Notes under the pieces: generated by a model | Told to the model about the DNA's origin: nothing | The model's database searches: none | The model's input: only the letters and a program-made list of their open reading frames with translations | Assembly: GCA_003342895.1 (NCBI GenBank) | Contig: PTFA01000055.1 | Span: 223,675 to 287,674 of the forward strand | Source: Casuarius casuarius | Lineage: Eukaryota > Chordata > Aves > Casuariiformes > Casuariidae | Direction: 5' to 3' | Length of the DNA stretch: 64,000 nt | Translations under genes and position numbers: made by a program | Shown here: in pieces, positions 49,312 through 61,670 of the stretch | Numbering within the stretch: position 1 is the first letter of the stretch | Layout of the letters: each line of letters starts with the position of its first letter

Positions 49312-49332
49312 AAAAAAAAAATTTTTTTTTTT
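49312..49332. repeat. A10-T11 tract
   Basis: Ten A directly followed by eleven T, then GCAGGGG. It is self-complementary low-complexity sequence. Confidence 0.9.
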
Positions 49333-49339
49333 GCAGGGG

Positions 49340-49374
49340 ATGTTCTATACACAAAGAAAGCATGTGTAGAACAT
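49340..49374. repeat. Hairpin with two-base bulge
   Basis: ATGTTCTATACACA and TGTGTAGAACAT pair over 12 positions with TA bulged. Placed just after the A/T tract. Confidence 0.65.
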
Positions 49375-49611
49375 ATGCAAACTTGTGCTCCAGTTGTGCT
49401 TTAATTTTCTTCCAAATGTAGTAAATCAGTTGAACACACCTTTCACGCCACTTTCTATTTGTAGAGTTATTGATATAATGTAACAAAGCCTACTTCCATA
49501 AAACTCCCTTTTCTGAGTCCTAGACCATAACCTCCCCTCATTCTCTTGACTTTCCTACAGCTTCTGAACCAGAAATACAGGCTCTTAGGAAAGACGCTGT
49601 AAAACACTTGT

Positions 49612-49738
49612 GATTGTGTTCAGTCCAAACCACATGAGACTTCAATGAGTCTAGCCACAGACTTAAGGTTAAGCATATACCTATGTGCTTTGCCAATTTA
49701 AGAGTTTAGTGGGAATTCAGTGATTGGATTGGGGCTAG
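49612..49738. repeat. Decayed palindromic repeat fragment
   Basis: ACTTCAATGAGTCTAGCCAC, then AGACTTAAGGTTAAGCATAT and GTGCTTTGCC, follow the order of an arm of the group (ACTTCAATGGGACTACTCAC, CTTAAAGTTAAGCATATGC, GTGCTTTGCTGAA). This is the longest copy in the window. Confidence 0.5.
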
Positions 49739-50247
49739 GAATACCACTGCATGAGAAAGCCTTTCTTAAAATTATCCGACAGATAGCAATGCAGATAAGA
49801 AAGAAATAATATATGAAGTGGAGCTAAATACTGAATATTGGGAAGCTTTAATGCACTTAAGCCAGAGCTCTGTGTGAATGCCCTACATATTATGCCAGGC
49901 AAATGCATTTTGATGTACAAGTGGATTTATTTTGGTGAATATTTAGTATTATATTTCTTTGTGAGTTAGACAGCTGTGCTGAAAGATATCCTGTGTATAC
50001 ATATTTTGTTGATGAACTAACAAGTCCTTTCAGATTTTATTTCAGTTTTTCTTGTTACTTTCAGAACTGATATAATAGAGTCTTATACTTGACCAGTGCT
50101 TAAATAAGATTTTATTTATTTATTTGTTTTAAATACGGCATTTTTAACTAACTTTGTCTTAGTGCTCATTTGGCGAAGCTCACACTATGATTGACAATAA
50201 CAGATAAAGTGTTGTAGATAGGAATGAGCCTGATACTTCTATCCCAG

Positions 50248-50299
50248 CAACTGGGTTTTTAAATCAAATATCTATCAGCTAACTGGGTTTTTAAATCAA
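50248..50299. repeat. Direct repeat, 32-base period
   Basis: The 19-base word AACTGGGTTTTTAAATCAA occurs twice without change, separated by ATATCTATCAGCT. A small local duplication. Confidence 0.85.
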
Positions 50300-50599
50300 C
50301 TGACTGAGAGTGCTTTCCTTTTCCTTTTTAGCACCTCCTTAGGATTACCAGTATTTTTGTGCAGTACTAAACTGCTGCCCCAGCCAGTTCATTTTCATTG
50401 TCTAATATCTAATTACTCAGTTGTCTACCAAAAATTATCATATTTTCATTCTACAATAATTTAATTAAAATATTTCATTCTAGAATATAAATCAGGAATG
50501 CAGAGCAGCGACATGCTGTGTCCTTCTGCTACTGCTTCCTTAGCATACTGAGAAGCCGTGCAGATGTACAGATGTCTCCTGTGGAGAGCACCGGGACAG

Positions 50600-50965
50600 T
50601 GTGTGAGGCAGGGGACCACCGGCAGACAACGGCGGGCTAAAGCTCTTGTGCTCCTTATCCCTTCTGGCAGCTAATCCTTGCTTTTAAACATCACTAAGGG
50701 CCCTACGACGTTTTTAGGTTTCTACCACCTTGGAGCAGGAGCACCACTTCTGAGAGCTGCCCCAAAATCCTGGAGAAACAGTCAAGCTTTTCTGACTACA
50801 ACACAGCATTTGGACCGGCCTTGTGCCAGGCTTAGAGTTACGCTGCCTTTGCCGGGCGCAGCCCTGCGGGGCGCCTCTTGCTGCTCGTCTCTGCCAGCGC
50901 CAGGCAGTCTGGCACCCGCGCCGAGGCACAAGGGGTATCCACAGCCTTCCGTACCGAGGCCCAGG
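50600..50965. promoter_or_regulatory. Intergenic CpG-rich pocket, possible promoter-like island
   Basis: About twenty CpGs in under 400 bases, densest at 50815-50965 (TTTGCCGGGCGCAGCC, CGCGCCGAGG). The neighbourhood is AT-rich and CpG-poor. It could be a promoter of an unannotated non-coding RNA, a regulatory element, or a CpG-rich repeat remnant. Confidence 0.4.
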
Positions 50966-53900
50966 TTTTGCTAATGCTTACTAACACACTTAGATTTAGA
51001 TAGATGTGAAATCCCATCACAATCAATCGGTTACAAAAGGCAGTGGAACTACTTGTGTCCGGATTTAAGCAAGGAAATATTTGCAGGAGGAGGACGGCTG
51101 TTGTATTTTTTTTTCCCAAGGAGGAACATAATTATTCCTATTTGAAACATTTTTCCTTGACATCAGAAACTGTTCTTGTTGACACCTGCCCCTTGGGAGA
51201 ACAAAGTATTTAAATGCTGGTATTAGCCACCAAGCAGAGGCAACAGCTTATGCGTTTAGATTCCATTATTCCTGAAGCAGAACATGCAGTTGGTCCACAG
51301 ATCTCTTTGCCATCACATTTTATAAACATAAAATGAACAGTTTACATTTGTGAGGCCTCTGAAGCAAAATTTTAAATAAGAGTCTTTTGAAATAAATATT
51401 TAGGAAAAGCTCAATGCCAAAATATTTCAATAAATAATCTTTTAAAATGAGGTAGAAGAAAAAGGACTAGAAAGGCAAATCCCTCATAGAAATCTCCACC
51501 CTCAAAGAGTTTTAAGTCTACGTTGGACAAGACCCTGAGAAACCTGATATAACTTGGAAATTATCCCCGCTTCAGGCAGGATTCAGATTATGACCTCCAG
51601 ACATCTCTTCTGGGCTAGACTTTTATTACAATTCTGCACATGCGAGATGATATTTTATATTTCATACTAGAGCTAGACCTGACTGAGTAAGTCACTGCTT
51701 TTCTCCTGACTTTTTTTTCCTTCACTAAGGGCATTTTCTTGCTTTGTTACTCTCCCATATTTTTTAATTAAATCTTGGACATAAATTCAGCCTCCTTCAC
51801 AAAGGCTGTACTTTCATTCATGAGTTTTTCCTTGTTCCTTTAATGTGTAGAATTTTCCTTATCCAGAAGGGCATTGACCTGTGGAACAGTAGCTTTGACT
51901 TTATTGACACCAGCTTTGGCCTGGACAAACTCATCTGCAGACTGGTAAGACAGCTCATGCAGAGCTAGAATATACTTGTGCTAGTCCCAAAGACCCCAAA
52001 GGAGGACCCCCATACTATGCTGAGGACACTTTCTCAGAACTGAGCTAAATCTTTGGAATCTGATCAACTTCATCTCCTGCCAACTGTGGCTGGGATATAG
52101 CGGCAGGTGAGAAAGTACTGATTTACTGACAGGAATCCACTAGGATGGATCCACTGTTACTGCCTGTTCCCAATAATCATTGTATAGACTGATAAGACAG
52201 AACAAAATTTGGCACTCAGGAAGGAAAAGCCTTCCATGCTGAGCACATGCCAATCTCTTCAGTGAAGCTAGTGAAAATGACACTTCATGGGAGGTAGCTA
52301 TCGAGAGCTGAGGGTAGCTGTGGAGAAATGAGTTGGAAGACAGTCTCTGAATATTTATTCTTACTTGTCTGATAGATCCTTATTTATTTGCATATGGATA
52401 TATCTATATATACTTGTCTTATATATGCTTACTGAGTATGCTTATTCTTTCTTGTCAAAAGTAGCTGAGACATTCATAAAAGAATGTGAGAGCATTAGCA
52501 TATGAAGATCTTAATGCTTTTTGTCCAGCACATTTATTACATTATTTTTCATAATAAAAATTGGATAGGCATTTTTTAACAGTGTACATAGCAGTAACTT
52601 AAGCTATAATCAGAGTAACACCACTGGTTCTTAATTACAATAACAATGAACGGGGTGAGCACTTAAGTTCTGTATTCAAAGTTCATTATTGTACAGGATG
52701 CCAATACAGAGAAAATATGAGGTTTACATAAATTCAATCTATGAATGCATTTGAGGAAAGAAAAACATTCTCCTAATAAGTAAGGACTTTTTTTTAGAAA
52801 TAAAACTTCTATTTGATGCAGTCAGATTTCTTGATTTGTCCATAGTACAGATTTATTTGTAGTCTAGATTGGAACTGGGGAGGTTAACTTAAGTTATTTT
52901 CAGCATTAATTGATTGCACTGAATATTTTTCACAGGAGACATGAATTTTGATGCTTTTTATCCTCCTTTTCATTCTTTCTTTTTCATCTAGGTGGCCACG
53001 ATAGAAACAAATCCATAAGAATAGGTGGATGATGAATAGAACTGCTCAGTGATTGACCAAGGCAGTGGTCAAAATCCAGAGTACCAAATCAGCTCACTGC
53101 GGCGAGGATTAGCACACTATAAAAATGTTGACTGATGAGCACCTTCTATTCTTAGACTCCAGCACAACATGACATTTCCTCAAACCAGAGCAATTGAAAT
53201 ATGAGGCTGTAGAGGGAACTTGACATGAGGGGGAAGGTGCTTGCCAGAGAGAAAGAAAAAAAAAAAGAAACAAGGGGTATTGTGATTAGTCTCATGAGAA
53301 TTATAGTGCCTGATACAGATAGTGTAAATGGTTTTTTTTGGGGGGGTACCTAGAATTATCTGAAGTAGATGCAATCTGGACCCTAGTGGCTGCTATAATT
53401 TTCAGTTACATAGGTAAGAGAAAAAGATCTATACATGAAATACCAATATCTGAAGTCTCCAGTATAAATAACATCTAACTTCCCCCAAAATACTCACACT
53501 CACAAAAGACAGGATTTCATAACTGGCACCCTGATTTTCCAAAAGATTATGAAGCACTTCAGTACCTGTCAGTTCAATTATGCTTTAGCCTTGATTGGCG
53601 TGGTAGCACTCACACCGATGCATGTCTGGAACGCAGGTCTGTATCAGAAGGTTTTCTGGGTCCCCTGCAGATCCCTGCACCCTGCAACCATTTCACTTCA
53701 GTTACAAAATTTATAAGGCCTCCAAAGTCTTCTCAAATAATAACTATGGCTACTGGAAAAAAATATAGTGAATTGTCTTATGCAGTAATACTATGACTAG
53801 GTAGATAGAATTAGACTAACAAACACCATCATTCTGATATCAGCAATAAAGAAGAGACCTAAAAGAAATCTTTTTTCTAACATACATACAAACCTGTAAA

Positions 53901-54314
53901 AAAACCAGACCTTTTCAGCGCTGCTGACCTGGCAATCTCATTCATGTCTGCAGGAATGCTGCGTGTTGAATTGACACTAAATTAAATACTGTCACATATG
54001 CAATGAGCTACAGACCTGTATGCCAAGGTGTAGCTCAGGTAATAATTCGCAGTGAATAAATTATCAATTGAATTTTTAGTGGAACCTCTCCATGACTCTG
54101 TTTCTTTCTCTTCCTTTTGTCTTATAAGCCTAGCCTAAAAAATAAACTTTCTTGATTGAACAACTTTTTTATCTGTTTTTTATGTTATTTGGCCAAAGAA
54201 ATGCATGAATCATAAAAACATATGCACATAAAAGCTGTTGTAAAGGGAAAGAGAATGATCTGTATTCTATAACTGTTGAGGAGAAGGCAAGTACTCATGA
54301 GTTTTAATTACAAT

Positions 54315-54555
54315 AGGAAATATTCAGATTAGACATCAGGGAAACTTTCTAACTATATAAATAGTGAAGCACTGGAGTACTTTGCCTGGAGAGACTGCAG
54401 AGTTTTCATCCTCAGAGGTTGTTAAAAATAAGTTAGCTAAACATTTATCAGGAATAATGTGGGTATAGCTGATTTTACTGTGGGGCACCTATGTGACTAG
54501 ACGACCTTTCAAGCCCTTTTCATCCCTATGATTCTGCGATTCTATAATGCTGTGA
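54315..54555 (+). mobile_element. CR1 LINE 3' fragment with octamer-repeat tail
   Basis: It starts with ATTAGACATCAGGGAAAC and continues through GAAGCACTGGAGTACTTTGC, CCTCAGAGGTTGTTAAAAA and CTAGACGACCTTTCAAGCCC. It ends in degenerate ATTCTATG-type octamers (ATGATTCTGCGATTCTATAA). This is the standard layout of a 5'-truncated CR1 in birds and other sauropsids. It is decayed and non-coding. Confidence 0.8.
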
Positions 54556-54786
54556 TTTTTAAAACACACCTCATTGTTCTGTACTATCTTATCAAGGAAA
54601 GCAATCATTTTTTACAAATGCACTATTCAATATTAGACCAGATGTAAGAACTACAGGGAATGAAACTGATTTCTCTGCTTGAGCTTACAAGACAACTGCA
54701 AGTTAACTGTAAAGATAAATCAAATACAAGCTATCGATGCCATAGAAATGTGACTGTTATAAATGAATTGCCAAACAAGCATCAGG

Positions 54787-54809
54787 ATGTATGCATTAGG
54801 AGCATACAT
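54787..54809. repeat. Hairpin, 8-base perfect arms
   Basis: ATGTATGC and GCATACAT flank the 7-base loop ATTAGGA. Confidence 0.7.
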
Positions 54810-57434
54810 GTGGCACCAGTTCCATATGCAAGGTGGATATAAAATATTCTTTGCAGTCTGAGATCAAACCCACTGGGGTATAATCACAACAAAAAAAGGC
54901 TGTGGTTCATTGAAATATTTGAGCTGCTGGTGATATGGCTGAGAAGATTACTTTTCCACCAGCATATTACCCCTGTCCCTTTGGGTGAAGGTACCACTCC
55001 TTCTGCAGTTTAACTGTTCATCTGATTGCTACCTATGCTGTAATCTTTGTTTATTTAAAAAAGTGAAGCTCTGCCATTTAAAATTCCTATAAGATGGGGC
55101 GGGGGTGTTTCATTTATGACTTTTTTACGTCAAAGGAGAGCGTTCACATTGCGAACTCCCAAACCGGGAGAAGGATGCTTAAGTCACGACCTCTTTTAGA
55201 TTTTCTAATTACACTCTAGATACACAGCTGGAGCTGTTAAACTCAATAGGCAGAAGTACACATGAAAGTCGGGTATTACAAAGCCAAGTATAAATCCCTT
55301 TTAGAAATCTAACCCAGTAAGACTTTGCCTCCAGGCCTTTGCTGGGCAAAATTTGCCCTGCTATGCTTTGATTCATGTTTAAACAGTCAATGGAAGGCAT
55401 TTGAAATGATGATATGGAGAATGTAAGATTAGAACTGTTCCACAAAACCTTTAACATTTGGAGAAAAAAAGATCTTTTCTGAGCCAAGGTAGCTCTCAAG
55501 AAGAAACAAATTTTAGCTCTGCACTTGATTTGCCTTCTGTGAAGTATTGTCCAGGCACACACACTTAGGTAGGATAATCTGCAATGTAATATACTGTTTT
55601 ATTTAGAAGCAAAGAAAATGTGACCTCTTCACTTTAATGAAGAGAGATCTGGAAAACTTCCCATAAATGCATCTTTTCTTGTAGACAAATGTGAGGTGAA
55701 TACAGTACCTAGTTAATCAAGTACCTTAAATAATAACCCAAAGCTCCTGGCTTTTAAATCATTCCTACAGCTTTTCTAATGACATCACAAGAAAGTGCTG
55801 CCAAAACCACTCCTTAGCAGATAATAAAAAATTGTTATCCATTGAAAATTCTGGACACAGGGGAGGTAACCAAGAGGTAAAAAAGGAGGTAGCTTTAGAC
55901 CGGTGGTTCCCGGCCCATTTGTGCAAATGACTCTCGCTAGGAGGTTAGAAGATACTGCTGTTTTTGAAGAATTTTAGAATGGTGCCCTGCAGAAGCTGCT
56001 AGATTGGGCAAGAAGAAATTAAAGGCTTCCAGATGTTTGAGAAATACTTGGCCTGGTGGAGCAGACTGACTATAACATTCTTCACAGCTCTCACACAGGG
56101 AAAGTCTAAAAAAGGGGACCATGCCAAATAGTCAGATTTTGTGCAGTGAGCTTCAGACTGGCTTTCAATTAGTAACTCTCAGAAAGTAACGATAGGAAAG
56201 GACGACAGGAAGGATTGGTAAATACACATGAAGACTGCTTTAGAACCACACTATGATGTGAAGGGTTTTTTTTCTAATTCTTACAAAACATTTACTCCCT
56301 GTGTCATGATACAACTGGATTTTGTACAATTACTTTTAATCCAAATTCACACACCGTAGGGAGTAGTATTTCATGTTTGTTGATAAGTACTGGGCATCTT
56401 TCCAGAAGTTTGGAAACTTGTTTCAGATAATCATCGAAAAGTGCAGATGCTTTTCCAAATGTACATGAAACCCTACCAACACTCTCCCTCTAGCCATGCT
56501 AGATTCGTTAGACAGATAGTCCATTCCTTTTTCTTTTAGTTAGAAATCTTGCAAGAGAAAGGCTCCTCTCCCCATGCACAGCTTTGAATTCAAACTACTT
56601 TCTGGAAGAAAACCCACTTATAAAAATGCAGATAAAAGTAAACTCAACCTGCTCTGTAGCCAAAACCCCAAATCAAAACATCTTTCCATGTTGGAAAACA
56701 TTAAAATGATTTGAATCTTAACTGTTATGGTGAGCTTCTTATTCCTGTAACTGAATGACCCAAAACCTAGAGCCAAACATCCTGACTGAACTTCATCGTG
56801 GTTCAAATATGGATAAGAATCTTGTTTTGAGATTTATAGCTTGTTCTTTTTTCATTAAAAAAAAAGAAAAAAGTTAGCTGAAGCATTCTGAATTCTCTGC
56901 CATGTATTGGGTGAAGGTTTGGATCAGTTTCTGATTCTTCACAGATAACTTATGTGCCTCCTCCACATTTACTAAAATCCCAACAGAGTATAACAAATTG
57001 GATCAACGGTTTGACAGGCAATCATCTCATTGCTGATCGCCCACTAGTGTTTCAAAAAGCATCCGGCTGAAACTCAGCCATCTCTTTTATCATCTGCAGC
57101 ACACCAGAATATTATGAAAGACTGCCAAAAAGGTGGGAGATGCCAGAGTTTGTAGGAGAAACGGATAAAGTTTCATTTCTTTCATGAAAAAGCCTGCAGC
57201 CTTTAACAGAGAATAACTTTTCTATGGAAGTTTTCTTCTAACAGATGTATGTTACAGAAAAGTTGGTAATTTCTATTAGACACAGAGTCTAGTGTTTATG
57301 AACCATTCTGAGGATGATGTTTGTTAGCAAATTCTATAGGATTTTAGAGTAATATAAGTAGTATTCTATCATTTTCATTGCCCTTGTTTTTTCTTTTCTT
57401 TTCACAAAAAGATGGAGCAGAAATTGGAACAAGA

Positions 57435-57459
57435 ATCTGATCCATTAGCTGGATCAGAT
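57435..57459. repeat. Hairpin, 9-base perfect arms
   Basis: ATCTGATCC and GGATCAGAT flank the 7-base loop ATTAGCT. It is the best short-loop hairpin found in the window. Confidence 0.75.
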
Positions 57460-60400
57460 CTGCCAAGCCAGCATGCAGTCAGGTTATGTGTCATTCAGAA
57501 TTAAGATTCTGCTTATGGGTAGGCAGAAAAAGGGATTTCAGCTGGTTCCAGTGCCCTGATGAGGAGGGTGGGTGGATCAGGGGTTAAGGGAGGGGTAGAG
57601 CAATCAGAGATTTAATATACTAAGATGAGGACTTTAGACTGGAGCCAAGCAATGAGGGAAAGAGAAACAAGGTTCAGCTCCCAGCTGAACCCTGGCACAG
57701 CTCCTGCGGGTTACTGACTGACATCCACATCCTTGTATACTGGATCTTCAGCAGAGAGGCAGGTCCAAACACTTCCCCTGATCCCTGCAGGCTGCTAGTG
57801 CCTGCACCCACCCCTCGGTGCATCGCGGCTGTGTTGCCAGGCTTCGGCTCCCTGTGTCATCACCTGCCTCCTTTGCAACCTGGGAAAGTCGCACAGAATT
57901 GCATCCACAGAGGAATGTTTTCCTGATCCTCAGATTTAGGTGCCTGATTCTCACTTTCTCTGTTCCTTCTCATCCCCCAAAGTCTCTTGGCCTTGTCAAT
58001 ACAGACCAGTTTGGTCTCATGCCAAAGCCAGGCATGTTAGGTGCCTCGGAGTGAGCCTCACACATGCCAAAGGCTGGGTGGAGACCAGTATGAAGTACCA
58101 GTCTCAGGGGTATTTTTAGTCCAACTCAAAGGCTTCAGCGCTCAGCTCTGGCATGGTCACAAGCTAAAATGTTAACTCGTACATTATTCATAAAACTGTT
58201 AGTAGCTCATTCTACAGTTTCTCAGAACATCACTCTGTGCAAGAAATTTTCTTCAAGAGGGACAAAAGAAACATAATGGCCACTAAAGAATATTAGTGAG
58301 ACAGTGAGACAAATTCCTAAAGCAGGATAACTAAAGTTTGACTACATTTCAGTGGTGACTGTTCATATGGAGAAGATAATGTTGATGCTATCTATATCAA
58401 GTCTTTTCTTAAGGTGCAAGGGAGACTTTGAGTTAGCTAACAGAATGTGGATTTATAGGAAAGAAGAAAGGGGGGGAAAAACATTATAATTGTTTATATT
58501 TCTACTAAGAGTGGTGATGGAGTCACTACTCCTCCAGCTACTTTGGAGATTGTCTAGGGTATATCATTTCCACAAACCCTGATCAGCTGCCTACTATTCA
58601 CAGGTATGTTTGTATTGATCCTGTGGTCAAATTTTAGCAACAATCTGTCTGTGATCATAAAAAAAACTTCTTCTCTGGGGCATATATCATACTTCACAGG
58701 TTCTGAGTATTTTAATGTGCTGATGTTAAAGAATCTCTCGGTATCAATGTTCCACTTAGCCAATAGCGTGTTGTTTTTCTTTTGTGTCTTTCTTCTATAA
58801 GATATTGCAGAATATTTCTTAGGATGGTGTATAACATTAGGATATGTTCCTCTGGAGCACTGTCCTCTTGTTTTGCTGCTTTTTTATTTCCTGTGTAGGC
58901 TTTGACTTGAAGTGGTTCTATACAAAGAAGTTTACTGGAGAATTTCACACTCAGATGCACCATGTCCCAGCTCTTTCAGTTACCTTCTTCAACGGTTTAA
59001 TCGCTGTCTGCCTAGTATTGTGTCTTTAGTGGCTTGGCACAAAGGAACAGCTATTTTCCCTGCTTCTAGGAAAATGATTGCTTGCATGTACAACACATGG
59101 AATTAATTTGCACTAGTTGGCAAAGGTGCTAAGAAGGAACTAAGGTTTTTTTCACACCATGACTGCTCTGTACTAAACATCTTTAACAGACATGCTTAAC
59201 AGTAACTTCACATTTGAAGCTGCTGAATGCAGCACGGTATTGAGTAATACTTTATTGCACATTGAGGGAGCTCCACTAGCTCTGAAGTTGCAATATATAG
59301 TACTGGGCAGAACTTACCTAACCTGGCCCTAAATTAGCTCTTTGCAAGGTGCTGTAGCACTGTGAAACTCAGCACAGACTAAAAAGCCTGCTGGAGAGAG
59401 AGGGCAAATGCTTGGACAGTTAGTTTAGCTACGAGGACATTTGTAACAGATGCTGCAGCATTGACATTGCCTACTGACACAGCAGGGATGTTGCTGCACT
59501 TCTACCATCTTTCTCCCTCAAGGCAAATTTGTAGTAACTGAACTTTCTCTTAGGTTTCACAAGCTTCTGCTCACATGTCCCTAGGACAAATAAAGCCTTA
59601 CCTCACTGGTTTCCAATGTGTTAAAACTGTCTGTGATTTAGCTACAATCTGTGTGGGTACTATGGGCTACCTTTTTTTCACAGGTACTGTTTTTATCTAT
59701 CAGTAAGCTCCTTCTTGTGTATTTATAGCTAATGACTGGCTTTTGGTTTTATGCGATTTTAGGGATACATTGATGATTCTCTTTTGTGCGGAAGCATCTA
59801 GACTCTCTAGAAACTGTTAAACTTTCCAACGGTTTTTCTCACTTATTTTACCTGTGCCTCACTTTTTCTGCTGGTTGAAAAGTATGGCCTTGGGCACATA
59901 ATAGAGCAGGAATATTTAGACTTTTCTAGAAGATTGTAGTCTTTTGATGTGTTGGGTTTTGTTTGGATTTTGGTTTGTATGGACAATGTATTTATTCTGT
60001 TTAGGCTTAAATTCCACAAGGAAGCCAAAAGAGGAGTTTGGGTCTCGAGGAATTCCCTGCCTGAGCAAATGCCAAACTGCAGAGACCCTTACCATCTTTG
60101 GATGTCCCTACCTCACAGACTTCCAAAGTTACTGGCTCTGGATTTGGAATTGCAAGAAATGTTGAGATCCACCCCAACTCTGTCAGAAAGAGACAGCGCA
60201 CAAAGCTTGAAGCAGAATTTTCCCGTAAGATGTACGAGACTTCTATTTCAATTAAAAGAATCAATTACAGTGGCGTTCACTGTATTGAATTGTGTATTAT
60301 TCATACGGTCTGTGACACCCTGCATAAGGCCTCAGACTTTCGCAAATACATCGGAAGTCATTTCTTGTATCCTGAATCACACCGAGTGTGAGCCTGGCCT

Positions 60401-61614
60401 GCCTGTTCTAACTTCTGCAACCCCAGTCTGACTGCAAATCCGTGCAAACACAGATGGTGCTGCCGCCAAAAAGCTTATCATCTCGCAAAATGTAGATTCA
60501 CAGTAATGTCCACAGATACGAATGCAGACATGGCCATGTATTAAGTGGTGATTTGATGTAGTATCCTGAATAGCTTTGCTCCTTGTTACAGGGTATCTTT
60601 TTCTTCTTTCTCATCTTTGTACTTTTCCTGGAAAGCAGATGCTCTGGGCTTTAACTTACACTGCTTCTTTCTAACTGGCCTGATCCCAAGCACTCTTGAC
60701 TTTTACGAAACCACGTCCTTCTCAGTCTCTCCATCATGAGAGCGCTCTTGTAACTTCTTCCCTGCTCCGCACTGGTTAGCCTGCTGCACTCAGCTCCTGC
60801 CCTCCCCTGCGAGAAGGCTGCCTCTTCACGAGCTGCTCTCTGAGCTTTGCCAGTGAATTGTCTCAGGAGCAATGCAGATGAGACAGTGACAGGAGACCCC
60901 TGTAAGGGCCCACAACCCCCGTCCCAACAAAAAGAGCATGGACAGAAGTAAACGATGTGATAGCCTTTTCAGCCACAGAGCGGAAGGTATAACTAAAGCC
61001 TAGTGGACACAGACACAATATTGAAAAGATGAACAGCTCGAGTAGATCTTTAGTACATCTCTATAAAAATTAGCGAACCTGGCTGAAAGACACGTTGCAC
61101 AGTGGAAATGTCAGTAATTACAGGGCAATCAAGGGTAAAGAGAGCAGGTGAGGCACCAGCTTGGACTTGTTTAACTGAGCTGGCGTGTGGGCCAAATTCA
61201 TCTCAGATCAAGAATGCCAGCCTACCAGCTCCTGAATTTGTTTGGTATTCCAGATTGCAACAGGGAAAATAAAGACATATGAAGGGTTATTAATGATACA
61301 TCACCATAAATTCGAGTAATATTGACAAGAAATTCCTATTAATACTGATCTTGTGAAGAAAACAAAGAAGAATGTAATGTAAAACACAGGAGGAGGTGGT
61401 TGTTATTTCTATCATAATTGTGGTTCATGTGATAGTAATAGTCTTTGTTGTTGTTATTATTAATAACATACCTATTATCATTACTAATAGTTAATAATCT
61501 GCTCACCTGTAATAAACAGCTATAGCCTAAACAGATTGAAATATATTTTACAGATTATATACAGTTACACTTAAGACTAGTGGGGAAGCTCAACTGTCAT
61601 GACAAGAAAAAGAC

Positions 61615-61670
61615 TTTTATATGTATATTTTTATATATAGATATATATATATTCATATATATGCATATAC
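61615..61670. repeat. AT-rich low-complexity tract
   Basis: Imperfect (AT)n/(TATA)n sequence, likely a decayed microsatellite. Confidence 0.85.

Larger units (their letters stand above)
41516..54314. other. Intergenic sequence, no gene seen
   Basis: Mostly unique AT-rich sequence between two CR1 fragments. It contains two palindromic-repeat remnants (44628, 49612), the direct repeat at 50248 and the CpG-rich pocket at 50600-50965. The short open frames show no recognisable product. Confidence 0.65.

Noticed and set aside
55892..56244. GCTTTAGA at both ends considered as a hAT target-site duplication.
   Set aside because: The right copy is not preceded by a terminal inverted repeat matching the left one, and eight-base matches occur by chance over this distance.
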